64,000 nucleotides of DNA from Aliivibrio finisterrensis_A (GTDB lineage: Bacteria; Pseudomonadota; Gammaproteobacteria; Enterobacterales; Vibrionaceae): the NCBI RefSeq assembly GCF_004167675.1, contig NZ_SEZQ01000001.1. One strand, given 5' to 3'. The notes under the pieces were generated by a model. The model was given only the letters and a program-made list of their open reading frames with translations, did not search any database and was not told the origin of the DNA. The position numbers were made by a program, and so were the translations under genes. Shown here one piece after another: positions 26,158-35,268 of this stretch; the first letter of the stretch is position 1; each line of letters begins with the position of its first letter.

Positions 26158-27345
26158 CTACCCCTTATCTAACGTCTGAAGCAGTCGTGATTTAGTCACA
26201 ACACCGAAATACTTACCACTCTCGTCAACCACAGGTACAGAGTAAGGAACATTAGCCACTACGCCTAAAATATCATTGATTGCTTGGTTTGGTTTGAGTG
26301 TTACACCATCTGTAAGTTGAGCACTGACAAGAGAGTTGTTGTCGTTATGTGCTTCGCGAAGAGAATCAACAGAGACGATGCCAGAATAGAGGCTACTCTT
26401 ATCTACAACGATGCCATATTCCCTGTCATTATCCATTAGATATTGAAGAGCAGATGCTGGACCATCATGTTCTGATTTCTTAAACATGGCGGCAGGTTTT
26501 TTACGAGCAATGTCTTTGGCAGTTAAGACGTTCGCGACATTAACACCACGAAAGAAGGCTTCAACATAATCATTTGCGGGGTTGTTGAGGATATCGTCAG
26601 GAGTGCCGACTTGGACTACCTCACCATTTTGCATAATGGCAATTCTGTCACCAATGCGCATGGCTTCATCTAAATCGTGAGAAATAAAGACAATAGTTCG
26701 TTTATCATCATTTTGTAGGCGGATAAGCTCATCTTGCATTTCTGTTCTAATCAAAGGATCAAGAGCAGAGAAGGCTTCATCCATTAATAGAATGTCTGGA
26801 TCACAAGCAAGTGCTCTTGCTAGACCAACGCGTTGTTTCATACCACCTGATAATTCATCGGGATAAGATTCTGCGTATACATCAAGACCAACTCTTTCTA
26901 ATGCACTTAATGCACATTGTTTACGTTTTTCAATCTCTACGCCAGCCAGCTCTAAACCAAAAGCTGCATTTTCTATAACAGTCATGTGCGGCATTAGGGC
27001 AAAGTTTTGAAAAACCATTGAGATATTATTGCGGCGAACTTCGCGGAGTTCTTCTTCAGAGATATGTGCAATGTCTTTACCTTTTAGGAGTACATTGCCT
27101 TGGGTAGGTTCGATTAGGCGATTAAGAAGTCGTACCAAGGTCGATTTACCAGAACCAGAGAGGCCCATAATGACGAAAATTTCACCTTCTTGAATACTTA
27201 GAGATACGTCATTAACACCGATGGTTAACCCTGTTTTCTCAAAAACTTCTTCCTTATTTGCACCTTCATCAATCATTGTAAAGGCGCGGTCAGTGTCTTC
27301 ACCAAACACTTTGTACAGTCCCTTAACTTCCAGTATGGGATTCAT
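26158..27345 (-). CDS. proV: glycine betaine/L-proline ABC transporter ATP-binding protein
   Basis: A 395-residue ATPase subunit: Walker A GLSGSGKS, signature LSGGMKQR, Walker B ILLMDEA, then two C-terminal CBS domains that in this family sense ionic strength. First gene of the leftward proVWX osmoprotectant operon, with a good ribosome site (AAGGA). The 391 bp between proV and yfcH (27346-27736) is AT-rich and should hold the osmoregulated promoter, which I could not pin down. Confidence 0.97.
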   Translation of the reverse strand: MNPILEVKGLYKVFGEDTDRAFTMIDEGANKEEVFEKTGLTIGVNDVSLSIQEGEIFVIMGLSGSGKSTLVRLLNRLIEPTQGNVLLKGKDIAHISEEELREVRRNNISMVFQNFALMPHMTVIENAAFGLELAGVEIEKRKQCALSALERVGLDVYAESYPDELSGGMKQRVGLARALACDPDILLMDEAFSALDPLIRTEMQDELIRLQNDDKRTIVFISHDLDEAMRIGDRIAIMQNGEVVQVGTPDDILNNPANDYVEAFFRGVNVANVLTAKDIARKKPAAMFKKSEHDGPASALQYLMDNDREYGIVVDKSSLYSGIVSVDSLREAHNDNNSLVSAQLTDGVTLKPNQAINDILGVVANVPYSVPVVDESGKYFGVVTKSRLLQTLDKG

Positions 27346-27736
27346 TTTTAAGTCCTTCGCAAGATATGCGTATTGATAATTCGTTAGTACTATAATTAAA
27401 AATCATTCAATTTTCAATGTTCATCATACTGTAAAAATCACAACATTAATCATGCTATGTAATTCTCAAATAAGAAAACACACAAAATTTAAGCTCACAT
27501 TATTGTTTATTCTGTGTTTTTTTATTTATTGAGATAGAGTAACCCATCAATTAATTATTTTAAATGAGAATGCTTATAGCTGAAGGGTTTTGGTAGAATT
27601 AGGGGGAATGGCTTAATTGATTCGAGCACAAATTAAAATTGATGAGTAATCTCTTTTAATTGTTTATGTTCGATTTTGGTGAAAATGATTGGAGTTAACA
27701 TATTTGTAATATTGTTTTTTCCAATCATTATAATTT

Positions 27737-28642
27737 TTAGCTTAATAACTGTTTGAGTGCAGACTCTATTCGAGAATAGCGAAATTTAAATCCTTCATGG
27801 ACGAGTCGCTTTGGTCGAACTCGTTGACTGTCAGTTAGCAGAACAGAAGCTTCTCCTAATATACCTTTAATAATAATGGTTGGAGTAAATAGAAAGTGTG
27901 GACGTTTTAATGTCTTTGCTAAAGTTTGACTAAATAAGCGATTAGAAACAGGGTGAGGGGCCGTTAAGTTATAAATACCTTGGCTTTCTTCTTGTGTCAT
28001 TAAATGCAAAATACCATAAACCATATCATCAATATGAATCCAAGATAGGTACTGTTTTCCATTTCCAACTGGGCCACCTAAACCAAATTTATAAGGCAAT
28101 AACATTTTTTTTAGGGCGCCACCTAAAGGAGATAATACGACCCCCGTTCGTAAGATACAAACGCGAGTATTTTTACTTTGAGCTTGTAGTGCTTTGTTTT
28201 CCCACTGCTGGCAGACTTGATGAGCAAAATCTGCAGAGATTATCTTAGTGTCCTCATCAATATCTTTTTGGCCATTATCTCCGTAATACCCAATGGCTGA
28301 TCCCGATATAAAGCATCGTGGTGGTGTTGTGGATGCAAGACAGAGTTGTGCCAATTGCTCAGTTAACTGGCACCGGCTATCAGAGATGATTTTTTTTTGT
28401 TTACGGGTCCATTTTTTATCAGCAATCGGCTCCCCTGCTAAATTAATGACAGTATCAATATCATTAAGATCGGAAAGTGTAGAAAGATCCGAAATGAAAT
28501 CAACATGAGGCAAAGCTAAATGAGTTAATGAAGATTGAGCTTTTTCTATATTGCGCGTCAGAAGCACTAGCTCATGACCTTTAAGGTGATCTAGTAACTG
28601 TTTTCCGATCAACCCTGTACTTCCCGTAATGAGTATCTTCAT
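27737..28642 (-). CDS. yfcH: TIGR01777 family NAD-dependent epimerase-like protein (YfcH)
   Basis: A 301-residue extended-SDR protein. The N-terminal nucleotide-binding motif GSTGLIGKQLL is near residue 7, INLAGEPIADKKW marks the YfcH/TIGR01777 family, and YYGDNG stands at the active-site tyrosine region. A C-terminal DUF1731-like segment follows. The enzymatic role is unknown. Divergent from yfcE; no clear terminator is seen after it. Confidence 0.9.
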   Translation of the reverse strand: MKILITGSTGLIGKQLLDHLKGHELVLLTRNIEKAQSSLTHLALPHVDFISDLSTLSDLNDIDTVINLAGEPIADKKWTRKQKKIISDSRCQLTEQLAQLCLASTTPPRCFISGSAIGYYGDNGQKDIDEDTKIISADFAHQVCQQWENKALQAQSKNTRVCILRTGVVLSPLGGALKKMLLPYKFGLGGPVGNGKQYLSWIHIDDMVYGILHLMTQEESQGIYNLTAPHPVSNRLFSQTLAKTLKRPHFLFTPTIIIKGILGEASVLLTDSQRVRPKRLVHEGFKFRYSRIESALKQLLS

Positions 28643-28774
28643 CCCGTCTCCTGCAAGATATTTATAACTGTCGTCTAAGTTAAGTATAAATAGAGTTCAC
28701 TGATTGGCAACTTTCATTGAATTTTCCTTTATACTTGAGCTTTGAAATGGCTCTTAAATACTGTAAGGACTCTT

Positions 28775-29326
28775 GTGAAATTATTTTTTGCCTCTGATTT
28801 ACACGGCTCATTGACTGCGACTCAACGTATGATTGATGCGTTTACTGCTTCTAAAGCGGATCATTTAGTTCTTCTTGGTGATCTGATTAATTTTGGACCA
28901 AGAAATCCGATCCCTGAAGGGCATAACCCTATCGCTGTAGCTGAATTATTAAATCAATACGCAGAGTCTATCATCGCAGTGAGAGGAAATTGTGACAGTG
29001 AAGTCGATCAAATGCTGTTATCTTTTCCTATTATGTCTGATTACAATATTGTGTTGTTGCCTACGGGGCAGAAATTATTTTTAACACATGGTCATATTTA
29101 TAATGCTGACAAACGCCCTTTATTAAAGAAGGGAGATATTATCGTTCATGGACATACGCATATTACGGTAGCTGAATGGCAAGGAGAGCAGATTATTTTT
29201 AACCCGGGTTCAACGACTTTTCCTCGTAATGAAGACGGAAAACCGAGCTATGGTTTACTTGATGATAGTTGTTTGTCTGTTCTTGATTTTGATGGGAATG
29301 TATTGAATTCCATTGAGCTAAAATAG
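28775..29326 (+). CDS. yfcE: metallophosphodiesterase YfcE
   Basis: A 183-residue calcineurin-like phosphodiesterase; E. coli YfcE hydrolyses phosphodiesters with Mn. Metal-site motifs are in order: ASDLHGS, GDLINFGPRNP, GNCDSE, THGH and HGHTH. I choose the GTG at 28775, preceded by AAGGA at 8 nt and matching the E. coli N terminus. The frame is open to a TTG at 28742, but those residues do not resemble the family. Confidence 0.92.
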   Translation: MKLFFASDLHGSLTATQRMIDAFTASKADHLVLLGDLINFGPRNPIPEGHNPIAVAELLNQYAESIIAVRGNCDSEVDQMLLSFPIMSDYNIVLLPTGQKLFLTHGHIYNADKRPLLKKGDIIVHGHTHITVAEWQGEQIIFNPGSTTFPRNEDGKPSYGLLDDSCLSVLDFDGNVLNSIELK

Positions 29327-29366
29327 CATCAATTATTGGGTAAAAAAAAGACTATTGATTAGACAA

Positions 29367-29402
29367 TAAAAATCCGAGGTGATTGCCATCTCGGATTTTT
29401 AT
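29367..29402. terminator. bidirectional terminator between yfcE and toxS
   Basis: The stem AAAATCCGAG/CTCGGATTTT is extended by a few imperfect pairs, with A and T runs on each side, between two convergent genes. Confidence 0.9.
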
Positions 29403-29429
29403 TGTGATGTTCAGTTAACGAAAGCTATT

Positions 29430-29975
29430 TTAATGAGAAAATAGAATACCTGAACCATAATTTAAGCTGGTCAGTAATAATGTTTTATCATTAACCACAT
29501 CAACACGTTTACTTTGTTGAGCATCCATTCTGAATACACGCATGATCAATTTTTTCTGGGAACCAGAAAAATCTTTATTATCATTGGCGGTAACGTCCTT
29601 AAATTCAGTAGGGTCAATTAATAAGTAATCTCCGCTATAATCCCAGTTCCCCGTTTCCATAACATTAATCGTTAATGGGAGGACATTCTCAGATTGGCCA
29701 CTAAAAAGTGTCAGTGTAGATGATTTTGAATAAGTCTTATTTGGCAGATAGACAACATTAGATTTAATATCTGCGCGTTTTAAAGGGCCCATGTCATCAT
29801 AATCAGTATCAATACGAACGGTACTCATACTTTGCCATTCTTTAGATGTTAATAGTTGTTCGACTTTACTGTCGCTTTCCCAATAAAACCACCCACTGCC
29901 TAACATTGATATTAGAAGAAGAGCGACGGGGAAAAAGCGTTTTGCTATTGGAAGTTGCTCGCTATTTAACCACAT
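29430..29975 (-). CDS. toxS: transmembrane regulatory protein ToxS
   Basis: A 181-residue protein with one N-terminal membrane helix (about residues 13-29) and a periplasmic domain. In vibrios ToxS binds the ToxR periplasmic domain, stabilises it and helps sense bile and other envelope conditions. The start overlaps the toxR end by 10 bp, indicating translational coupling. The toxR-toxS pair next to divergent htpG is the classic vibrio arrangement. Confidence 0.94.
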   Translation of the reverse strand: MWLNSEQLPIAKRFFPVALLLISMLGSGWFYWESDSKVEQLLTSKEWQSMSTVRIDTDYDDMGPLKRADIKSNVVYLPNKTYSKSSTLTLFSGQSENVLPLTINVMETGNWDYSGDYLLIDPTEFKDVTANDNKDFSGSQKKLIMRVFRMDAQQSKRVDVVNDKTLLLTSLNYGSGILFSH

Positions 29976-30847
29976 ACTTTATCTACCTCTTTTTGATCAA
30001 TCAATAATCGGACACTAATACTTTGATCGCTGTGTTCTTCATTATGAATATAATTCAGTGTGATTTGATTTGGTTGGCCACTCGTCGCAATAACTTCTAT
30101 TGGTTTTAGCGTATCAACATGGTTTGAATTATAAAAGACAGTACATTGCTCAATCAGAGGTTGCCATTTATCGATATTAGGGTGGTTAACAGGAACGAAA
30201 ATAGGCACGTCGTCATATTTTGCTACTTGTATAAATGCGTCTGATTTTGGAGTGTGATTCACATAAGCAATGATAGGCAAGATAAAAGCGATAATCAGAG
30301 TTAGCGTACCAAGTAACGATAAGTGAGCTTGTGGCTGATTCGTTGTGATATTTTCTTTTGCTACGGAATTTATAGTTTGCTCTTTAGCGAAGCTATTCAC
30401 CGTGAGCTCTTGAGGTGATTCTTCTTGATGATCGATTGTTGGGTTATCGATATCCGTTAAAGAATCATTATTTTCATCTGCGTTTTCTAGCACATCATCC
30501 GTGACTTGATGTACGGCAGTTGAAATAAATTGATAACCACGTTTAGGCACTGTTTTTACATAAACAGGTAGTTTAGTTGGGTCTTGTAGCATTTTTCGTA
30601 GCGTCGAAATAGCTTGTGTTAAACTAGAATCATCGACTTCAAATCCTTGATCTCGCCATACATACTCATGTAACTCATGACGACTAACAACCTTCCCTGG
30701 TTCTTGAATAAGTAGGCTTAAAACACGACTTTCATTCCCTCCAATTCGAATAATCTCATCGTCATTTAATGTATCAATAAGGCTATTATCGTTAGGATCG
30801 AACAGAAACCGGTTGCCAATAATAATTTTGTTATTTTCTATATTCAT
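29966..30847 (-). CDS. toxR: transmembrane transcriptional activator ToxR
   Basis: A 293-residue bitopic regulator: N-terminal OmpR-type winged helix (about 1-110, with VWRDQGFEVDDSSLTQAISTLRK in the DNA-recognition area), an acidic linker, a membrane helix (about 175-195), and a periplasmic domain. Two periplasmic cysteines (EQCTVF and the C-terminal VCG) correspond to the conserved disulphide pair. In Vibrionaceae ToxR controls outer-membrane porins and stress tolerance. Its linker is variable and hydrophilic, as expected. Divergent from htpG. Confidence 0.95.
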   Translation of the reverse strand: MNIENNKIIIGNRFLFDPNDNSLIDTLNDDEIIRIGGNESRVLSLLIQEPGKVVSRHELHEYVWRDQGFEVDDSSLTQAISTLRKMLQDPTKLPVYVKTVPKRGYQFISTAVHQVTDDVLENADENNDSLTDIDNPTIDHQEESPQELTVNSFAKEQTINSVAKENITTNQPQAHLSLLGTLTLIIAFILPIIAYVNHTPKSDAFIQVAKYDDVPIFVPVNHPNIDKWQPLIEQCTVFYNSNHVDTLKPIEVIATSGQPNQITLNYIHNEEHSDQSISVRLLIDQKEVDKVCG

Positions 30848-30989
30848 TGGTTGTTAACTCAGTAATGGTGATTCTTATGAATGATATCCAAGTATCATTT
30901 TTAGAATGTCTATTTTATGTCAAAACTTATCATTACGCATTTTATAGTATAAAAAAAGCAAAAAAACAGTGTTTTTTACATTGCTTTAC

Positions 30990-31018
30990 CTTGAATTGAG
31001 GTATTGATGTCCTTATTT
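30990..31018 (+). promoter_or_regulatory. probable heat-shock (sigma-32) promoter of htpG
   Basis: CTTGAA at 30990-30995 and CCTTATTT at 31011-31018 (two mismatches to CCCCATNT) are separated by 15 bp, as sigma-32 promoters require. It lies about 45 bp upstream of the htpG start. Confidence 0.55.
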
Positions 31019-31061
31019 CAATTAATAAGTTAAATATATTCTGTTATTTTCGGAGTTTTAG

Positions 31062-32960
31062 ATGAGCGAACAAACAATTAATAACAAAGAAACACGCGGC
31101 TTTCAGTCAGAAGTTAAGCAACTACTTCATCTTATGATCCACTCTTTATATTCTAATAAAGAGATCTTTTTACGTGAATTAATCTCAAACGCATCAGACG
31201 CATCTGACAAATTGCGTTTCAAAGCACTATCAAATGGTGATCTTTATGAAGGTAATGCAGACCTTGGTGTTAAATTATCTTTTAATGAGGCAGCAAACAC
31301 CTTAACCATTTCTGATAATGGTATTGGTATGAGCCGCGAAGATGTGATTGAGCATTTAGGTACAATTGCTAAATCAGGCACTGCTGATTTCTTTTCAAAA
31401 CTATCGGATGATCAAAGTAAAGACTCTCAATTGATTGGTCAGTTTGGTGTTGGTTTCTATTCTGCGTTCATTGTTGCAGATGCAGTAACCGTCCGTACTC
31501 GTGAAGCGGGTGTAGCGAAAGGCCAAGCGGTTCAGTGGCACTCTGAAGGTGAGGGTGACTATACAATTGAAGACATTACTAAAGAAACTCGCGGTACTGA
31601 TATTATTCTTCATATGCGTGAAGAAGGTAAAGAGTTCTTAAGTGAGTGGCGCCTAAAAGAAGTGATTGGTAAATACTCTGATCACATCGGTATTCCTGTT
31701 TCCCTTTGGTCTGTAGAAAAAGACGAAGAAGGTAAAGATAAAGAAGGAAAGTGGGAGCAAGTAAATAAGGCTCAAGCGCTTTGGACTCGCAGTAAATCAG
31801 AGATTGAAGATGCTGAGTATCAAGAGTTTTATAAACATGTATCACATGACTTTGCCGATCCATTGACTTGGAGCCATAATAAAGTAGAAGGTAAAAACGA
31901 TTACACGAGCCTTCTATATATTCCAGCCAAAGCACCGTTTGATATGATGAACCGTGATCATAAAAGTGGCTTGAAGCTGTATGTTCAACGCGTATTTATT
32001 ATGGATGACGCTGAACAATTTATGCCGAGTTACCTACGTTTTGTTAAGGGTTTGATTGACTCAAATGATCTTCCGCTAAACGTATCTCGTGAAATTCTTC
32101 AAGATAATAAAGTGACTCAGTCATTACGTAGCGCGTGTACTAAACGTGTACTAGGTATGCTTGAGAAAACAGCGAAGAAAGATGATGAAAAATATCAAAC
32201 TTTCTGGAAAGAATTTGGACAAGTACTAAAAGAAGGCTTGGCTGAAGATTTTGCGAATAAAGATAAAATTGCCGGTTTATTGCGTTTTGCTACCACGGAT
32301 AAAGACAGTTCAGAGCAATCGATGAGCTTAGCTGGGTATATTGAACGTATGAAAGAAGAACAAGATAAGATCTTCTATCTAACGGCAGACAGCTATGCTG
32401 CGGCGAAGAACAGTCCGCACCTAGAGCAATTTAAAGCAAAAGGCATTGAAGTTGTTCTAATGTATGACCGTATCGATGAGTGGCTGATGAGCTACTTAAC
32501 TGAATTCGATGGTAAGCAATTCCAATCAATCACAAAAGCAGGCTTAGATTTAAGCAAGTTTGAAGATGAAGCGGAAAAAGAAAAGCAAAAAGAAACAGAA
32601 GAAGAGTTCAAATCGGTTGTTGAGCGCACTAAATCATACTTGGGTGACCGAGTGAAAGAGGTTCGTACAACCTTCAAACTAGCAACGACACCCGCTGTTG
32701 TTGTAACCGATGATTTTGAAATGGGAACACAAATGGCAAAACTTCTAGAAGCCGCTGGTCAAGCCGCTCCTGAAGTGAAGTACATTTTTGAAATAAACCC
32801 AGAACATGCTCTTATCAAGCAAATGGCAGATGAAGCGGATGAAGAAGCATTTGGTCGTTGGGTTGAAATGCTGCTTGGCCAAGCTATGTTAGCTGAACGT
32901 GGCTCTTTAGATGATCCATCGCAATTTTTAAGTGCAATGAATCAATTATTATCTAAATAA
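31062..32960 (+). CDS. htpG: molecular chaperone HtpG (Hsp90)
   Basis: A 632-residue ATP-dependent dimeric chaperone. The N-terminal GHKL ATPase motifs are LISNASDASDKLR, SDNGIGM and GQFGVGFYSAF. The middle domain has the catalytic arginine region LPLNVSREILQ, and a C-terminal dimerisation domain follows. Full length. Preceded by a probable heat-shock promoter and followed by a strong terminator. The htpG-adk-hemH order matches E. coli. Confidence 0.98.
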   Translation: MSEQTINNKETRGFQSEVKQLLHLMIHSLYSNKEIFLRELISNASDASDKLRFKALSNGDLYEGNADLGVKLSFNEAANTLTISDNGIGMSREDVIEHLGTIAKSGTADFFSKLSDDQSKDSQLIGQFGVGFYSAFIVADAVTVRTREAGVAKGQAVQWHSEGEGDYTIEDITKETRGTDIILHMREEGKEFLSEWRLKEVIGKYSDHIGIPVSLWSVEKDEEGKDKEGKWEQVNKAQALWTRSKSEIEDAEYQEFYKHVSHDFADPLTWSHNKVEGKNDYTSLLYIPAKAPFDMMNRDHKSGLKLYVQRVFIMDDAEQFMPSYLRFVKGLIDSNDLPLNVSREILQDNKVTQSLRSACTKRVLGMLEKTAKKDDEKYQTFWKEFGQVLKEGLAEDFANKDKIAGLLRFATTDKDSSEQSMSLAGYIERMKEEQDKIFYLTADSYAAAKNSPHLEQFKAKGIEVVLMYDRIDEWLMSYLTEFDGKQFQSITKAGLDLSKFEDEAEKEKQKETEEEFKSVVERTKSYLGDRVKEVRTTFKLATTPAVVVTDDFEMGTQMAKLLEAAGQAAPEVKYIFEINPEHALIKQMADEADEEAFGRWVEMLLGQAMLAERGSLDDPSQFLSAMNQLLSK

Positions 32961-32987
32961 TAGATAATACCGTAATCTAGATAAACG

Positions 32988-33030
32988 CAATGAGACCTAT
33001 GCATTTTACACTAAGGTCTCATTGTTTTTT
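32988..33030 (+). terminator. intrinsic terminator after htpG
   Basis: The 11-bp stem CAATGAGACCT/AGGTCTCATTG with a 15-nt loop is followed by seven T. The remaining 33031-33224 is AT-rich leader of adk. Confidence 0.9.
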
Positions 33031-33224
33031 TATTGTTACGAAATAGACTCTATTTAGCGGTTATTTTTGCTTTTTTCATCGCAAACTTGATAGCTTTATC
33101 AGTTCCGTGTATCTTTCACGACTTATTTTTATAAATAAAACTTATACCTAAGTTTATAAGTAGTTGTCATTTTTACTTGTAAGGTTTGGTATAAATTCCA
33201 AGATTATTTTTTAAGGGGAAAACA

Positions 33225-33869
33225 ATGCGTATCATCCTTTTAGGTGCACCTGGTGCGGGTAAAGGTACTCAAGCTCAGTTCATCATGGATAAATATGGTA
33301 TTCCACAAATCTCTACAGGTGACATGCTACGTGCTGCTATTAAAGCGGGTACAGAGCTAGGCAAACAAGCTAAATCTGTAATTGATGCTGGTCAACTTGT
33401 ATCTGATGAGATCATCCTTGGTCTTGTTAAAGAGCGTATTGCTCAAGAAGATTGCGCTAAAGGTTTCCTACTAGATGGTTTCCCTCGTACAATTCCTCAA
33501 GCGGATGGTTTAAAAGAGAACGGTGTATCTATCGATTACGTTCTTGAGTTTGATGTTGCTGACGAAGTAATCGTTGAGCGTATGTCTGGCCGTCGTGCTC
33601 ACTTACCTTCTGGTCGTACTTATCACGTTACATTTAACCCGCCTCAAGTTGAAGGCCAAGATGATGTAACTGGTGAACCTCTTGTTATTCGTGAAGATGA
33701 TAAACCTGAAACAGTACTTGCTCGCCTAGGTATCTACCATGAGCAAACTGCGCCACTTATCGCTTACTACAATAAAGAAGCCGAAGCAGGTAAAACTCAG
33801 TACCTTAAATTTGATGGTACTAAGTTAGTTGCTGAAGTTAGCGCTGAGATCGAAAAAGCACTAGCGTAA
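33225..33869 (+). CDS. adk: adenylate kinase
   Basis: A 214-residue enzyme catalysing ATP + AMP = 2 ADP, balancing adenylate pools. P-loop GAPGAGKGTQ at residues 7-16, AMP-binding STGDMLRAA, FLLDGFPRT, and the long LID (about 122-160) of the large-type enzyme. Length equals E. coli Adk. Strong ribosome site (AAGGGG) and a terminator follows. Confidence 0.99.
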   Translation: MRIILLGAPGAGKGTQAQFIMDKYGIPQISTGDMLRAAIKAGTELGKQAKSVIDAGQLVSDEIILGLVKERIAQEDCAKGFLLDGFPRTIPQADGLKENGVSIDYVLEFDVADEVIVERMSGRRAHLPSGRTYHVTFNPPQVEGQDDVTGEPLVIREDDKPETVLARLGIYHEQTAPLIAYYNKEAEAGKTQYLKFDGTKLVAEVSAEIEKALA

Positions 33870-33900
33870 TCTTACGTAGTCAGTAATTTATTGTTATATT

Positions 33901-33930
33901 GAAGGCGACCTTATCGGTCGCCTTTTTTTA
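33901..33930 (+). terminator. intrinsic terminator after adk
   Basis: The stem AAGGCGACC/GGTCGCCTT, with a short TTATC loop, is followed by TTTTT. It separates adk from hemH. Confidence 0.9.
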
Positions 33931-33952
33931 TAGACAATAATGGATAATAACT

Positions 33953-34918
33953 GTGAATAATAAAAAAGCAGGGGTGCTATTAGTTAATTTAGGTACGCCA
34001 ACCGCACCAACCACATCAGCAGTAAAAACCTTTTTATCTGATTTTTTACATGATAAACGTGTTGTTGATATGAATCGCTTTCTTTGGTGTCCATTACTCC
34101 ATGGTGTCATCCTACCTATAAGAGCGCCTAAAGTGGCGAAGTTATATGAAAGTGTTTGGATGGACGAAGGTTCACCGTTAATGGTCTATTCAAAACGTCA
34201 AGCGGCAGCATTGCATTCATTTTTAAATGTGCCAGTTGAGCTAGGTATGACTTATGGAGAACCAAGCATTAAATCAGGGATTGAGCGTTTAGAGGCCCAA
34301 GGATGTGATGAAATAGTCATTTTACCCCTGTATCCTCAATATTCCCGTACTACCTCAGCAGCCGTGTTTGATCAAATTGCTAAGCAATATAAAACCACAT
34401 CGGTGTTACCCGACTTCTCACTTGTTCATAATTATCATGATCACCCTCTCTATATTAAAGCCCTTGCTGAATCTATCCGTCTTTCATGGGAGAAGAAGGG
34501 CAAAGGTGATTATGTATTATGTTCGTATCATGGGATCCCACAGCGTTTTGTTGATAATGGCGATATTTATGCCAAACATTGTGAACGAACGACAGAATTG
34601 CTTGCTCAAGAATTAGGATTAACATCTGAACAAATAGGCATGAGCTATCAATCCCGTTTTGGGCGAGAAGCGTGGTTGCAACCTTATACTTCAGAGATGT
34701 TAACTGAACTTACTCCAAAAGGAATTAAATCATTAGATATCATTAGTCCTGCATTTTCGTCTGATTGCTTAGAAACCTTAGAAGAGCTTTCAGAAGAGTG
34801 TAAAGAGATATTTATGGAGGCTGGTGGTCAAAAATACACCTTTATTCCATGTTTAAATGATGATGAATTACATATTGAAATGATGGCAGATATTGTAAAA
34901 AGTAAGATTTCAGCATAA
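33953..34918 (+). CDS. hemH: ferrochelatase
   Basis: Inserts Fe(II) into protoporphyrin IX, the last step of heme b synthesis. 321 residues starting at GTG 33953; the N-terminal GVLLVNLGTP is the family hallmark. The active-site histidine lies in CSYHGIPQR and the second acidic site in CLETLEEL. Located after adk as in E. coli. No terminator is seen directly after it. Confidence 0.97.
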   Translation: MNNKKAGVLLVNLGTPTAPTTSAVKTFLSDFLHDKRVVDMNRFLWCPLLHGVILPIRAPKVAKLYESVWMDEGSPLMVYSKRQAAALHSFLNVPVELGMTYGEPSIKSGIERLEAQGCDEIVILPLYPQYSRTTSAAVFDQIAKQYKTTSVLPDFSLVHNYHDHPLYIKALAESIRLSWEKKGKGDYVLCSYHGIPQRFVDNGDIYAKHCERTTELLAQELGLTSEQIGMSYQSRFGREAWLQPYTSEMLTELTPKGIKSLDIISPAFSSDCLETLEELSEECKEIFMEAGGQKYTFIPCLNDDELHIEMMADIVKSKISA

Positions 34919-34954
34919 AAATGAATTTTTTTAATAAAAAAAGCAGTTAAAAGG

Positions 34955-34983
34955 GTTGAAAAGACTAACCAATTGCCCAATTT
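34955..34983 (+). promoter_or_regulatory. probable sigma-32 promoter upstream of tig
   Basis: GTTGAAA (34955-34961) and CCCAATTT (34976-34983) with a 14-bp spacer are close to the CTTGAAA-N11-16-CCCCATNT heat-shock consensus. It lies about 285 bp upstream of tig, so the transcript would have a long leader. Confidence 0.5.
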
Positions 34984-35205
34984 CTTATTAAAGATTATCA
35001 ACGTGTGTAGTGAGTCTCGACATAGATGGGTCAGATCGCTACAATATCGCGTCTTATTTTGCCACTTGGCTAAATGCCGTATTTTATTTAATTAAAGTAC
35101 GCGATCTACTTATTATTCATATAAGCAGATAAAAGAAGATACCCAATTGGTATCACGAATCATAGGGGTTACGGTTTCTATTTTATTAGACCTGTAACGC
35201 AAGGA

Positions 35206-35246
35206 TGCGACACGTATTTTTTGTCGCAAACTCAGAGAACCTGAGT
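35206..35246 (+). other. tandem hairpins in the tig leader
   Basis: Two short inverted repeats follow each other just before tig: TGCGAC/GTCGCA (35206-35211 and 35223-35228) and ACTCAG/CTGAGT (35230-35235 and 35241-35246). No T run follows, so they look like 5'-UTR structure rather than a terminator. The rest of the 350-bp gap after hemH shows only the probable heat-shock promoter. Confidence 0.45.
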
Positions 35247-35268
35247 CGATTTTGAGGTTTATATAAAC

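Noticed and set aside
31603..31935. A 110-codon frame opposite htpG
   Set aside because: It lies wholly within the well-conserved htpG gene on the other strand, with no recognisable domain or ribosome site.
35206..35246. A classical riboswitch in the tig leader
   Set aside because: The two short hairpins do not form any riboswitch fold that I recognise, and tig is not a usual riboswitch target.
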